DNA of 36,606 nt, from assembly GCA_003232185.1 (NCBI GenBank), contig QIMC01000337.1:1-36606 (forward strand). Direction: 5' to 3'. The position numbers were made by a program, and so were the translations under genes. This document shows, in pieces, positions 1-8,893 of the stretch (position 1 is the first letter of the stretch; each line of letters starts with the position of its first letter). Source of the stretch: Flammeovirgaceae bacterium. GTDB lineage: Bacteria; Bacteroidota; Bacteroidia; Cytophagales; Cyclobacteriaceae. Under the pieces are notes generated by a model. The model saw nothing but the letters and a program-made list of their open reading frames with translations. It did no database searches and had not been told where the DNA came from.

Positions 1-2
1 GT

Positions 3-1283
3 TTTTTTTTACTCCAAAAGGAGCGGGATGAACTGGCTGAAATTACTACAGGATTACAACAAGAAAACGCCTTTTTAAAGCACGAACTGGCGCACCTCAA
101 GCGCATGTTGTTTGGCACCAGGAGCGAGCGTTTCGTGCCCTGCGACCCGGGCCAGACAACCCTTTGGGACAATGGCCCGCAGCTCGAAGAAGCACCTGAG
201 GTAGAGCAGGTTTCTTATGAGCGTACAAAGCCCGGAAAGAAAGGAAAAGCTGTCCGCAGCGGGCTTCCGGCACACCTGCACAGGGAGGTAGAAATAATAG
301 AGCCTGAAAACCTGGCATCGGGGGCAAAGAAAATAGGTGAACAGGTAACCGAAGTATTGGAGTACACCCCAGGCAAGCTGTTTATAACCCGGTATGAACG
401 CCCAAAATATGTGCAAGATGAGAAAATCATCATCGGTGAACTTCCATCGTTGCCCATACCACAGGGAAATGCTGCCCCAAGCCTGCTTGCCCACCTGCTG
501 ATCAGCAAGTTTGTAGATCACTTGCCCTTTTATCGTCAGGTACAGATGTTGAAAAGAGATGGCGTTAAAATAGCAGAATCGACCATATCAGGCTGGTTTT
601 CGGCCTCGTGCAAATTATTAACCCCTCTTTATGAAGCGCTAAAGCAGAAAGTGCAAGCGGCCGATTATCTAAATGCTGATGAAACTCCTCTTCCGGTAAA
701 AAGTGCTCAGAAGAAGGGGTCGCTGGATAAAGGATACCATTGGGTTTATTACTCAATGCACTCCCAACTGGTCTGTTTCGATTACCATCCAGGCCGAGGC
801 AGAGAAGGACCTATTGATTTTCTGCAAAACTTTAAAGGAGCCCTGCAAACCGATGGATATGCAGCATACGAAAAATTTGACGACAAGCCGGGTGTAACGC
901 TGTTGGCCTGTATGGCACATGCCAGGCGTTATTTTGATAAGGCCCTGGACAACGATAAAACCAGGGCATAAGAAGCCCTGGCCAAAATACAGGCCTTGTA
1001 TGCCATTGAAAGGCAGGCCAAAGAAGCAGGGTGCTCATTTGAACAACGCCAGAAGCTTCGCCAACAAGAAACGGGCCCATATTGGAAGAGTTTGAACAGT
1101 GGCTGAAAGCCAACTTACCCCAAGTGTTGCCAAAAAGTGCTATAGCGCAGGCCATTGCCTATACGCTGAAATTATGGCCACGGCTAAAACGCTATACTCA
1201 CAATGGAGCGTGGCAAATTGACAACAATCTGGTGGAAAACAGCATCCGTCCGGTAGTAGTGGTGGAAGAATTATCTATTTGCA
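3..1283 (+). pseudogene. tnpC: IS66 transposase (TnpC) 5' part, degenerate
   Basis: The frame is open from base 3, before the ATG at 105, and reads an N-terminal leucine-zipper-like stretch followed by HLKRMLFGTRSERF, typical of IS66 TnpC. The DDE residues are still visible: Asp in ADETP (codon at 678), Asp in QTDGY (852) and Glu in VENSIRP (1235). Three lesions break it. There is an in-frame TAA at 969-971. A one-base shift near 1079 means the family-like reading GPILEEFEQW needs another frame. A further shift near 1258 means KNYLFA is read in a different frame from RPVVV. The frame then meets the group II intron at 1284. The DNA is clearly more GC-rich than the polysaccharide genes, fitting a foreign origin. 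The protein is certainly inactive as written. Confidence 0.9.
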
Positions 1284-1779
1284 GTGTGCCAAGAACGTTG
1301 CTTGGATGGCAGCGGAGCTTTATTAAAGATGAGAGAACCGACCTCTCGAAATCGGCTTGCAGGAGCAGGCTTCAAACTACCGTATGCTGAAGGTCATGCT
1401 TTGACGTGATCAAGTATTTATGTAGGAGGTGACCGAAAGGAAACCACTGATGAAATGTCGAAAGGTAAAATATGATGTCAAAACTAAATTCTCGCGAATG
1501 GTTTAGGAAAAGCTCAAGGGAAACCTGTTTACTGCTTGGGCGGCATCCGGCACGCAGGTGGCACGACCTACATATGGGCTTTAATAAGGAACTTGGGAAC
1601 CTGTCGTTTCGATGTAAAAGAGAACGCTCAAGCATAAAAGTGCAAGAGCCAATATCTGATGCGAGGCACAGGGGCGGACCGATTGGTAGTAGTGTTGAAG
1701 GGACTGTAATGGTTGTGGAGCGAAGCGGTCGGGTTATCCAGTCTGATGTATTAAACAACTATGTAAGTAGGAGGAATTA

Positions 1780-2982
1780 ATGCAAACGGCAAAGTCATAT
1801 ACAATTTCTAAACAATTAATCCAGGGAGCAGCAGGAATTGATGGGCAAACGATAAAAGGCTTTGAAGAAGATTTGAAAAACAATCTTTATAAGATCTGGA
1901 ATCGAATGTCCTCGGGGTGTTATATACCACCTGCTGTTAAACTGGTTGAGATTCCGAAGAGTGGAGGAGGGAAACGCCCTCTTGGTATACCAACGGTAGC
2001 CGATAGAGTGGCTCAAATGGTGGTAGTAATGATGCTGGAACCGAATATAGAACCAGTATTTCATGAAGACTCTTATGGTTATCGACCGGGTAAATCAGCA
2101 CATGATGCTGTAGATCAAGCTCGCAAAAGGTGCTGGCAATACGATTGGGTATGGATATCAAAGTTTTCTTTGATAGCATTGATCACACCATGCTTCAAAA
2201 AGCCATTGAACGTCACACAGACAGTAGATGGGTGAAGCTATACATCCAACGTTGGCTGCAAGTACCGTATCAAACATCCAGAGGAGAACGCATAACAAGA
2301 GACAAAGGAGTGCCACAAGGCTCAGTGATCGGGCCATTATTAGCAAACCTGTTTCTACACTATGCGTTCGATGAATGGATGCGCAGAAACTATCCTCAAA
2401 TACCTTTTGAAAGGTATGCGGACGATACTATCTGTCACTGCGAAACTCTTGAACAGGTCAGCATTAAACGATCGCTTTGCAGCTTGTAAGCTAGAGCTGC
2501 ATCCAAAGAAGACTAAAATTGTGTACTGTTACCGAAGCGGAAAGAAGGAAAAACATGATCAAATGCAATTTGATTTTCTGGGATTCACTTTTCGTCCTCG
2601 GTTGGCTAAAAGCCAAAAGACAGGCTATTTTGTAAGTTTTCTTCCGGCAATCAGCAACAAGGCAAAGAAACGGATCGGAGAAGTGATTAGAAGGTGGAAC
2701 CTACATCTGTGGACTGATAAAGACTTGGCATTCATTGCCAAGGCAATTAATCCAAAGTTGCAAGGTTGGCTAAATTACTACGGTAGGTTTTACAAAACAG
2801 CGATGTACCCAATATTAAAGAGGTTAAATCAACGCCTAGCGCATTGGTTTATCCAGAAGTTTAAAAAGTTGCGCTTTCACAAAAGGCGTGCATGGCATAG
2901 ATTAGGAACTTTTGCAAGTCAAAATCCCAATCTTTTTGCCCATTGGCGTTTTGGATTGCGTCCTCGGAAATCTTTTCAATAA
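1780..2982 (+). pseudogene. ltrA: Group II intron reverse transcriptase/maturase, frameshifted
   Basis: Three overlapping frames add up to one intron-encoded protein: 1780-~2155, ~2150-~2460 and ~2465-2982. The order is the RT N-terminus (GAAGIDG, KRPLGIP, SYGYRPGKSAHDA), the palm (DIKVFFDSIDH, YADD catalytic box near 2416-2427), the thumb/domain X and a group II maturase-specific region (GWLNYYGRF). No C-terminal HNH endonuclease is seen. The frame changes near 2152 and again near 2458. Residues also seem to be missing around SKQLI-QGAAGIDG and after CETLEQ, compared with my memory of the family. The usual DIKGFFD reads DIKVFFD and PQGGVISP reads PQGSVIGP. The protein is very unlikely to be active. 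The start is the ATG at 1780, preceded by a good GGAGG at 1770-1774. Confidence 0.88.
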
Positions 2983-3010
2983 GATTTCAATGAGTATGAC
3001 TGGATAATGG

Positions 3011-3044
3011 GAGCCGGATGACGAGAGATTGTCAAGTCCGGTTC
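3011..3044 (+). ncRNA. Group II intron domain V
   Basis: Exactly 34 nt fold as a domain V hairpin. The lower stem is GAGCCGGA (3011-3018) with TCCGGTTC (3037-3044), keeping the AGC catalytic triad. The upper stem is TGACGA with TTGTCA, closed by a GAGA (GNRA) tetraloop at 3025-3028, and there is a two-base AG bulge at 3035-3036. The catalytic RNA core is intact although the maturase gene is broken. Confidence 0.92.
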
Positions 3045-3071
3045 TGAGAGGGTCTGGGGGTGAAATTCCCC

Positions 3072-3245
3072 GGATCACATCAAGCAGCGCAACAAGCCGC
3101 TATGATGTATTCCTTTTTTGGTACTTGTAAGATCAATAATATAGAACCATTGCAGTGGCTCACCGATACACTTAGAAAAATCCCAGACCACAAGGTCAAT
3201 CAACTACATGAACTGCTTCCGGTAAAAAAACAAGTCCAATCCTGA
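3072..3245 (+). pseudogene. tnpC: IS66 transposase (TnpC) 3' part, separated by the intron
   Basis: This is the last ~57 codons of TnpC, starting GSHQAAQ and containing MMYSFFGTCK and the ...LTDTLRKIP region typical of the IS66 C-terminus. It ends at TGA 3243-3245. It is in frame with KNYLFA of the 5' part if the intron is removed at 1284-3071. It is not a gene of its own: it has no start codon and lies behind the intron. Confidence 0.88.
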
Positions 3246-3299
3246 TTTTCTTAAGCTCCCAAGACCGAAGGGATACATAATAAGTAACCGGGGATCCCA

Positions 3300-4418
3300 T
3301 TAGGAGAAGTAAGTCTTAATGATTTGTGTTGTGTACTCCACTAATTCAATGTTTAATTGATCCGACATGGGCAGGGAGACAATATGGTTAGCATATTTTT
3401 CCGTGTAGGGAAATGAACCCTCAAGGTAATTCAAGTTTTTATAAGCGTTTTGTAGGTGACATGGAATTGGATAGTGGATCGCCGTGTGTACGCCGTTATT
3501 TTTTAAATATTGCATAAAGCCATTCCTGTCTGGTACCCGAATTACAAAGAGATGATAAACATGAAATGCATCTTTCATTTCTGGTGGCAATACCAACTCA
3601 TCAATGTCCTTCAAATAAACTCTATACCAATCTGCAGCTTCTTTTCGTCTCTCAGTCCAAACAGGTAAATGTTTCAATTTTACCGATAAAATAGAAGCCT
3701 GCAGACTTTCCATTCTAAAATTATGTCCAACCAAGTCATGATAATACTTTTTAGCACTCCCATGATCCTTGATCATTTGCATTTTTTCGTAAAGATCTTT
3801 GTCATTGGTTACTACTGCACCAGCTTCACCATAAGCTCCCAGGTTTTTCCCAGGATAAAAGCTAAATGAACCCGCGATGCCAAAATTGCCTACAAACTGA
3901 TTCTTATATTTTGCGAGATGCGCTTGTGCACAGTCTTCTAAAAGGATTAACCCATGTTTAACAGCGATCTCCTTAATAGCATCTATGGGAGCAGGTTGTC
4001 CATATAAATGTACCGCCAGAATAGCTTTTGTTTTGGAGGTAATCGCAGCTTCAATTTTCTGGGGATCCAGATTATAATATAACTCATCACAATCCACAAA
4101 AACAGGCGTAGCTCCTGCTACACTTACAGCTTCGGCACTGGCAAAAAAAGTATTTGCCGGAACAATAACTTCATCATGAACTCCGATATCCAGAGACATC
4201 ATCATCAGATGTAGAGCACTGGTTCCATTGTTTACTGCCACACAATACTTAACCTGATGGACCAGGGCAAATTCCTCTTCAAATTTTTTCACAAATGGTC
4301 CACCGGCAAATAATGCGCTTTCAAAAACCTGCTGGATTGCTTCATCAATTTCATCTTTGATAGAAAAATATTGAGCCTTTAGGTCAAGAAACCCTACATT
4401 CATTTTACTAGTTATCAT
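3300..4418 (-). CDS. DegT/DnrJ/EryC1/StrS-family PLP-dependent sugar aminotransferase
   Basis: The 372-residue length is normal for the family. It transfers an amino group, usually from glutamate, to a keto group on a nucleotide sugar. The PLP lysine is Lys191 in FYPGKNLGAYGEAG, Asp162 in LEDCAQAH is the expected partner of the PLP ring nitrogen, and NNGTSAL (63-69) is the phosphate-binding region. The gene follows an N-acetyltransferase with a 3-nt gap and, further upstream, a Gfo/Idh dehydrogenase. This order matches WlbA-WlbB-WlbC/WbpB-D-E, which make UDP-2,3-diacetamido-2,3-dideoxy-glucuronate, so a 3-keto substrate is the best inference. A UDP-GlcNAc 3-keto substrate as in GnnA/GnnB is an alternative. 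The ATG at 4418 is taken; Met6 (4403) is possible. IS66 debris begins about 55 nt past the stop. Confidence 0.92.
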   Translation of the reverse strand: MITSKMNVGFLDLKAQYFSIKDEIDEAIQQVFESALFAGGPFVKKFEEEFALVHQVKYCVAVNNGTSALHLMMMSLDIGVHDEVIVPANTFFASAEAVSVAGATPVFVDCDELYYNLDPQKIEAAITSKTKAILAVHLYGQPAPIDAIKEIAVKHGLILLEDCAQAHLAKYKNQFVGNFGIAGSFSFYPGKNLGAYGEAGAVVTNDKDLYEKMQMIKDHGSAKKYYHDLVGHNFRMESLQASILSVKLKHLPVWTERRKEAADWYRVYLKDIDELVLPPEMKDAFHVYHLFVIRVPDRNGFMQYLKNNGVHTAIHYPIPCHLQNAYKNLNYLEGSFPYTEKYANHIVSLPMSDQLNIELVEYTTQIIKTYFS

Positions 4419-4421
4419 GGT

Positions 4422-4889
4422 TTATGATTTTATTATCTTGGCTGGAACCCCTGCTACAACCGTATTATTTGGAACATCGTTGATGACGACTGCCCCAGCT
4501 CCAATAATGGCATTTTGACCAATGGTAATGCCACACATAATGGTAGCACTGGAGCCAATAGAAGCTCCTTCTTCAATCACTGTATCTTCACAAACCCAAT
4601 CGTCTTTGGTTTGTAATGACCCATCAGGATTTGTGGCCCTAGGCTTCCGATCGTTGATAAACGTAACATTGTGGCCAATAAACACCCGGTTCTCTATTTT
4701 TACTCCTTCGCAAATAAAGGTATGCGAAGATATTTTACAGTCGGATCCAATTTTAACACCTTTCTGGATTTCAACAAACGTTCCGATTTTAGTTCTGTCC
4801 CCAATCTGACAGCCGTACAAATTCACAAAGGAGTAAATTCGTACGTCCTGACCAAGCTTCACATCATCCGATATAACACAGTACTTCAT
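4422..4889 (-). CDS. Left-handed beta-helix (hexapeptide) sugar N-acetyltransferase, WlbB/WbpD-like
   Basis: The 155 residues consist almost entirely of hexapeptide repeats (such as [24 protein letters not shown]), which fold as a left-handed beta-helix trimer. The segment [16 protein letters not shown] (about 70-85) is characteristic of acetyltransferases acting on the 3-amino group of UDP-sugars (WlbB/WbpD). Acetyl-CoA is the usual donor. It lies between the dehydrogenase (15-nt gap) and the aminotransferase (3-nt gap) and almost certainly shares their transcript. It would act last in the three-step conversion: oxidation at C3, transamination, N-acetylation. The family assignment is strong; the exact nucleotide sugar is inferred. 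Confidence 0.92.
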   Translation of the reverse strand: MKYCVISDDVKLGQDVRIYSFVNLYGCQIGDRTKIGTFVEIQKGVKIGSDCKISSHTFICEGVKIENRVFIGHNVTFINDRKPRATNPDGSLQTKDDWVCEDTVIEEGASIGSSATIMCGITIGQNAIIGAGAVVINDVPNNTVVAGVPAKIIKS

Positions 4890-4904
4890 TACTTTTACAA
4901 GTTT

Positions 4905-5915
4905 TTAATCTATTCTGATTTCCTTACCGCCACTTTTTAATGAGAGGTCTGAGGCCTCGAGAATTTTAACCACTTGCAATCCTTCATACCCACCATTTAT
5001 GGGTCGTTTGTTGTTTTTTAAACAGTCAACTAAATGGGCTGTTTCTAATTTCAAAGCTTCCACTTGCTTTACTACCGGAATAAGGATGTCCCCATGGTGA
5101 TACCTAACTTGTAGTTTATAAAATTCTGTTTTCTCTTTAATCTCTTCTACTTTCTTATTATAAATTTTTACTTTCTCATTGGCTTCCAGATCATCCCACA
5201 CTAACATTTTTTTGTCACCGGCAACTAATGTTTTTCTGACCTTTACCGGCGATAACCAATTACAATGAAAATGTCCAATGAAATTATCACTTCCATTAAC
5301 CGTTAAATAAGCTACATCAACCATCCCTTTTCCCATATGGTCAGCCCCAACTGTATTTACCGAGTGGGGCTTGAATTGTGGATTAATATAAAACATGATG
5401 GAAAGGTCGTGTGGTGCAAGGTCCCAGATCACATTGGCATCGTACTGGAATAGTCCCAAATTTACTCGAACCGAATCATAATAGTATAATTTCCCCAATT
5501 CTTTGTTTACCAGTTCTTTCATTTTATTTACCGCTCCTGTAAACAGGAAGGTGTGATCTACCATGATTAGTAATTTCTTTCTTTCGGCGATTTCTATAAG
5601 TTCCGAAGCCTGTGCCGAAGTAGCGGTAAACGGTTTTTCTACAAAAACATGTTTGCCTTGCTCCAAGGCCTTCTTAGCAAGTCTGTAGTGGGTGGAAGTT
5701 GAGGTAATTATAGCAACGAGATCAATTTCCGTATCTTTAAGGATACTGTTTTCATCGGTTGAGACGTCAATTTCCGGGTGTGCAGATTTTAAGGCCTGTA
5801 AACGATTGGTAGAAATATCCGATACTCTGACAATCTCGATTTCCGGATTGTCTTTAAAATTTCTAACCACGTTAGGACCCCAATAGCCATAACCAATTAC
5901 TCCTACTTTAATCAT
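4905..5915 (-). CDS. Gfo/Idh/MocA-family NAD(P)-dependent sugar dehydrogenase, WlbA/WbpB-like
   Basis: This 336-residue protein has an N-terminal Rossmann fold (VIGYGYWGPN, residues 6-15) and the family's catalytic EKP motif (93-95). The C-terminal two-thirds is the alpha/beta substrate domain. Together with the next two genes it forms an oxidise-aminate-acetylate cassette, so the likely reaction is oxidation of C3 of a UDP-N-acetyl-sugar. If the substrate is UDP-GlcNAcA, the required UDP-GlcNAc 6-dehydrogenase (WbpA/WlbO type) must be encoded elsewhere, since none is in this window. Otherwise the substrate may be UDP-GlcNAc itself. The spacing to the priming transferase gene upstream is about 32 nt, suggesting one operon. 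Confidence 0.92.
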   Translation of the reverse strand: MIKVGVIGYGYWGPNVVRNFKDNPEIEIVRVSDISTNRLQALKSAHPEIDVSTDENSILKDTEIDLVAIITSTSTHYRLAKKALEQGKHVFVEKPFTATSAQASELIEIAERKKLLIMVDHTFLFTGAVNKMKELVNKELGKLYYYDSVRVNLGLFQYDANVIWDLAPHDLSIMFYINPQFKPHSVNTVGADHMGKGMVDVAYLTVNGSDNFIGHFHCNWLSPVKVRKTLVAGDKKMLVWDDLEANEKVKIYNKKVEEIKEKTEFYKLQVRYHHGDILIPVVKQVEALKLETAHLVDCLKNNKRPINGGYEGLQVVKILEASDLSLKSGGKEIRID

Positions 5916-5947
5916 GCTGTGTTTGTCAAAGAACTATTAAATTACGG

Positions 5948-7375
5948 TTAAGCTCCACCTCTCCCAAAAATTATCACTGGGATTGTACTGAAGAGTATTT
6001 TAAGATCCATCCATACCGAACAATGCTCTTTGTAGTACAAGTCTAAGACTATTTGTTGATTAAATAATACCTCGTCTCTTCCATTTATTTGCCAGACACC
6101 AGTCATCCCTGGCTTGATGGCACATCGTTGTTTTTGCCATTCTTTCATTACTTCGAACTCATAGGGAAGACAAGGTCTTGGACCAACCAGGCTCATTTCT
6201 CCAATAAGAACATTGATCAACTGGGGGAATTCATCAATTGACGTTTTTCTCATAAACTTACCTAATGGAGTAATTCTGGGATCATGTACAAGTTTTTCGG
6301 TACTATCATTCTCTAAGATCATTTTCCTTACTTTCTCCTGATGTAATTGGGTGCTAACATTAACGAACATAGATCTGAATTTATACATCAAAAACTCCTC
6401 TCCGTCTTTACCAACACCATTGGCTTTATAAAAAACGGGGCCTTGGGACGTTAATTTGACTAATATAGCAATTATAAGCCAAATGGGTAATAACCCAATA
6501 ATAACCACTAAAGACACCATTACATCGAGACTTCGCTTTAGGAAAGGATAAACTAATTTGTATCCGTGTTGTGGCGGTACGTATCTAAAAGCTGAAACTT
6601 TTCCAATCTCTTCGATATTAATTTTTTGGTGGGCAATATTGTATAGTTCAGATACTATATGAACCGTGCTATTGGATTCCTTGCATTTATCAATAATTTC
6701 ATGAAGTCGGTTGTCACATTGGGTATCAGAGGCTACCAGGATGTCATGTACATTAAATCGATCTACCAGTTGAGGGAGGTCCGAAATACTGCCAAGGACA
6801 GGTATTCTGTTTACTTCTTGTCCCAAAGGTTGCTCCTTATCATCCACCAACCCAATAATATTGAAATAGCTGCTTCTATTTTCAATTAGTTCATCCGCAT
6901 GCTCAATACTGAGTTTACCACATCCCACTATCAACAGATTTCTATTTATGATTTTTGTATTTACCAGCCTGTAGAAAATGTTAGGAATAATCAATACCCG
7001 GGTTATTCCAAATATGATGGATAAGTTGATGTAAATCAAGCCCAATAAAACCCGGGCGGATGTCATTTCTTCGATTTTAAAAATGAACGAGAAAAAAACC
7101 AACGCTACTAAACTGAGGAACAAAGCTTTTTGCAGGGCTATTGCGTGACGCAATTTATTCAGTATCACCTGATATTTATAAACTTCTGTTTCCGCCATAG
7201 CCAGAATAAGTGTGCCTATGATAAGTAAATAACCTAACATCAGGTCACTTGTAATATAGCCAAGCTCAAAGTATGAGCTATAGTTGCTATACATTACATT
7301 CGACAAATATATGGTAAAGACAATCACCAAGATGTCATGAATTACAAGCAGTAATTTGTGAGTACGAAATCTCAT
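5948..7375 (-). CDS. Polyprenyl glycosylphosphotransferase (initiating transferase, WcaJ/WbaP type)
   Basis: This 475-residue inner-membrane enzyme transfers a sugar-1-phosphate from a nucleotide sugar to undecaprenyl phosphate, the first step of repeat-unit assembly. There are four N-terminal hydrophobic segments (about 8-28, 44-62, 82-100, 106-132) and a nucleotide-binding-like middle domain (LLIVGCGK, 147-154). A further hydrophobic segment follows (284-308), then the catalytic bacterial sugar transferase domain. Its motifs are KRSLDV (280-285), YKFRSM (331-336), DEFPQL (381-386), VGPRP (397-401) and KPGMTGVWQINGR (421-433). The domain layout and length match WcaJ/EpsL-type enzymes. The sugar it transfers cannot be read from the sequence. 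It is the first gene of the leftward group containing the sugar-modifying cassette, with a 334-nt non-coding stretch before it. Confidence 0.95.
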   Translation of the reverse strand: MRFRTHKLLLVIHDILVIVFTIYLSNVMYSNYSSYFELGYITSDLMLGYLLIIGTLILAMAETEVYKYQVILNKLRHAIALQKALFLSLVALVFFSFIFKIEEMTSARVLLGLIYINLSIIFGITRVLIIPNIFYRLVNTKIINRNLLIVGCGKLSIEHADELIENRSSYFNIIGLVDDKEQPLGQEVNRIPVLGSISDLPQLVDRFNVHDILVASDTQCDNRLHEIIDKCKESNSTVHIVSELYNIAHQKINIEEIGKVSAFRYVPPQHGYKLVYPFLKRSLDVMVSLVVIIGLLPIWLIIAILVKLTSQGPVFYKANGVGKDGEEFLMYKFRSMFVNVSTQLHQEKVRKMILENDSTEKLVHDPRITPLGKFMRKTSIDEFPQLINVLIGEMSLVGPRPCLPYEFEVMKEWQKQRCAIKPGMTGVWQINGRDEVLFNQQIVLDLYYKEHCSVWMDLKILFSTIPVIIFGRGGA

Positions 7376-7709
7376 GAATAGCTGTGATTTAGTAGGTTTG
7401 AATTAATTAATAAGAAATAACAGATGATTTATAACTTTTAAAAGTTATATTTAATATTAGTTAAGTACAATGTCAAAGTTATGAAATATATTTGATAAGT
7501 ACAAAATATTTTTTTTATATAATTTATCGAAGACATAATTGACTTTTTGTAAGCGTGGGGAAATATTGATGTAATAAATCTAATATTAGCTTACGGCGGC
7601 TCGCCTTCTTAAAATCCAAAAATTAAGTTATATGAACCTACTTTGGGTATAGGGATGGACAATTCGTGGATTTATTAACCAATTTTCTAGCAATTCTGAG
7701 GTGATCAAA
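7376..7709. other. AT-rich intergenic stretch, possible promoter region of the leftward 4-gene group
   Basis: No gene is seen. The stretch separates a glycosyltransferase end (7710) from the start of the priming transferase (7375), so a promoter for the leftward group is expected here, but I found no clear Bacteroidota -7/-33 pair. It contains a perfect 18-bp palindrome at 7431-7448 and a short GC-rich hairpin (GGCGGCTCGCC, about 7595-7605). Confidence 0.5.
7431..7448. promoter_or_regulatory. Perfect 18-bp AT-rich palindrome, possible operator or hairpin
   Basis: ATAACTTTTAAAAGTTAT equals its own reverse complement. It lies about 55 nt upstream of the priming glycosylphosphotransferase start, where an operator could act. 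No regulator gene is present in the window, and AT-rich DNA produces such palindromes by chance more often than balanced DNA, so its role is open. Confidence 0.3.
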
Positions 7710-8864
7710 TTAGCGTGTCAGATTTTTAAGAATTTCCTGGTATTCGGATTTGTATCTGGACCAACTATTTTCTTTATAAAACTGATGTCCATTTTGTGCT
7801 AACTGTTTCATATAATCCCTGTGATTTACTAAGAAGATAATTTTTTCAGCAAAGTCTTGTGGATCGCCTGCTTCGAAAAATAGTGCACAATCCGAGAAGT
7901 ACTCTTTGAGAATTTTTACATCGGATGCAATGACCGCTAAACCTTTGGTAAAGTACTCGTTGATCTTTACTGGCATCTGATAATTGGTAGAGTAATTGCT
8001 TGGCCAGGGAATGACACCTATGTGCGCTTTTTCATATTCTCTTGAGAGAGTTGGGTGGTCTACCAATCCTACAAATTCCACTTGATTTTGCAAGTTTTTC
8101 TTAGAGATCAACTCTAAAAGTTCTTCTTTGTACTCTCCATCACCATATAATTTGAGCATAATATTCTGCTGCTTACTTTTTACAATACTCATTGCTTCAA
8201 TAAGGATGTCAAAGCCTAATCTTTGTGCAATGGTTGAAGGGAAAATTAGGGTAATTTTTTCCTGATAAAAGTCATGCTTGGAATAAGGAGTGAAAATGTT
8301 TTCATCTGATGCATTTAGTATAATAGGTATATTTTCTTTATTGATTTTGTTCTCCTTGAACCGTTTATTATGTAGTCTATTGGTGGAAATGATTACGTTT
8401 GAGAACCATGCCGATAGACGTTCTTCAATAAATAGCAACTTAATTAAAATATGATCCATAGATAAGTTGAATTTTTCGGCATAGACTTCCGGCACTAAAT
8501 CATGAATATCCAATATAATTTTTGCTCCCATCACTTTTGGTAATAAGCAGCTAAATACCAAAAAATTGGGCATGTTATTTACGTGAATTACTGCATATTT
8601 ATTATTGATATGATTCTTAGATATTTGTATGGTCACAAACATAAAGAATCGAAGGTAATTACAAATAAAAGCAATTTTATTACTCCCTTTATATTGAAAA
8701 AAATTACTATTTATTACATTTATACCTTCCGGAGGCTTCGGAGATGGCTCTTTTAAGGTGTAAAAATCCACGGCAAAACCAGCTTCCGCAGCTGCCAATG
8801 CTTGCCTAATAACCCTTGAATCGTAGCGCAATCGAGTGTAACCTATCATGGCGATTCTTTTCAT
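7710..8864 (-). CDS. GT4-family glycosyltransferase (GT-B fold)
   Basis: The 384 residues form a two-domain GT-B enzyme expected at the cytoplasmic face of the inner membrane, adding one sugar to the lipid-linked repeat unit. The N-terminal domain begins RIAMIGYTRLRYDSRV and includes ILDIHDLVPEVY. The C-terminal domain carries the donor-binding segments LKLYGDGEYKEEL, VEFVGLVDH and KINEYFTKGLAVIASDV, whose Glu corresponds to the second Glu of the GT4 E-x7-E motif. The first Glu position is not obvious. Start ATG at 8864. The gene lies 29 nt after another GT4 gene, probably on the same transcript. Donor and acceptor sugars are unknown. Confidence 0.9.
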   Translation of the reverse strand: MKRIAMIGYTRLRYDSRVIRQALAAAEAGFAVDFYTLKEPSPKPPEGINVINSNFFQYKGSNKIAFICNYLRFFMFVTIQISKNHINNKYAVIHVNNMPNFLVFSCLLPKVMGAKIILDIHDLVPEVYAEKFNLSMDHILIKLLFIEERLSAWFSNVIISTNRLHNKRFKENKINKENIPIILNASDENIFTPYSKHDFYQEKITLIFPSTIAQRLGFDILIEAMSIVKSKQQNIMLKLYGDGEYKEELLELISKKNLQNQVEFVGLVDHPTLSREYEKAHIGVIPWPSNYSTNYQMPVKINEYFTKGLAVIASDVKILKEYFSDCALFFEAGDPQDFAEKIIFLVNHRDYMKQLAQNGHQFYKENSWSRYKSEYQEILKNLTR

Positions 8865-8893
8865 AAGCTAAAATTACATTTAATAGCCCCTAA

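Larger units (their letters stand above)
1284..3071 (+). mobile_element. Group II intron inserted in IS66 tnpC
   Basis: The 5' end GTGTGCC fits the group II consensus GTGYG and directly follows the transposase codons for LFA. About 500 nt of non-coding sequence (intron RNA domains I-III) precede a maturase gene placed as in domain IV, and a canonical domain V follows at 3011-3044. A domain VI-like hairpin (TCTGGGG...CCCCGGA, about 3052-3074) comes next. Transposase homology (GSHQAAQ) resumes at 3072. The 3' boundary is uncertain: joining 1283 to 3072 restores the IS66 frame, but an end at GGAT (3075) would better fit the usual AY terminus. The intron sits inside coding sequence in the same orientation as its host gene. 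Confidence 0.85.
1..3299 (+). mobile_element. Decayed IS66-family element carrying a group II intron (left end outside window)
   Basis: The stretch holds only the tnpC part of an IS66 element; the usual small upstream tnpA/tnpB genes would lie left of the window. The tnpC reading frame is broken by a stop, two frameshifts and an inserted group II intron, so the element cannot encode its own transposase. The tnpC stop is at 3243-3245 and the aminotransferase gene ends at 3300, so the right terminus must fall in 3246-3299. I could not recognise the terminal inverted repeat and the exact end is uncertain. Confidence 0.85.

Noticed and set aside
1372-1780. Two open frames of about 100-130 codons, one on each strand, between the transposase and the maturase gene
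   Set aside because: They lie in the intron's structured RNA domains I-III; the translations resemble no protein family and start and end without logic for an operon.
7590-7610. A GC-rich hairpin (GGCGGCTCGCC) as terminator of the leftward glycosyltransferase gene
   Set aside because: The stem is only 4 bp and the following bases in the leftward direction are not T-rich.
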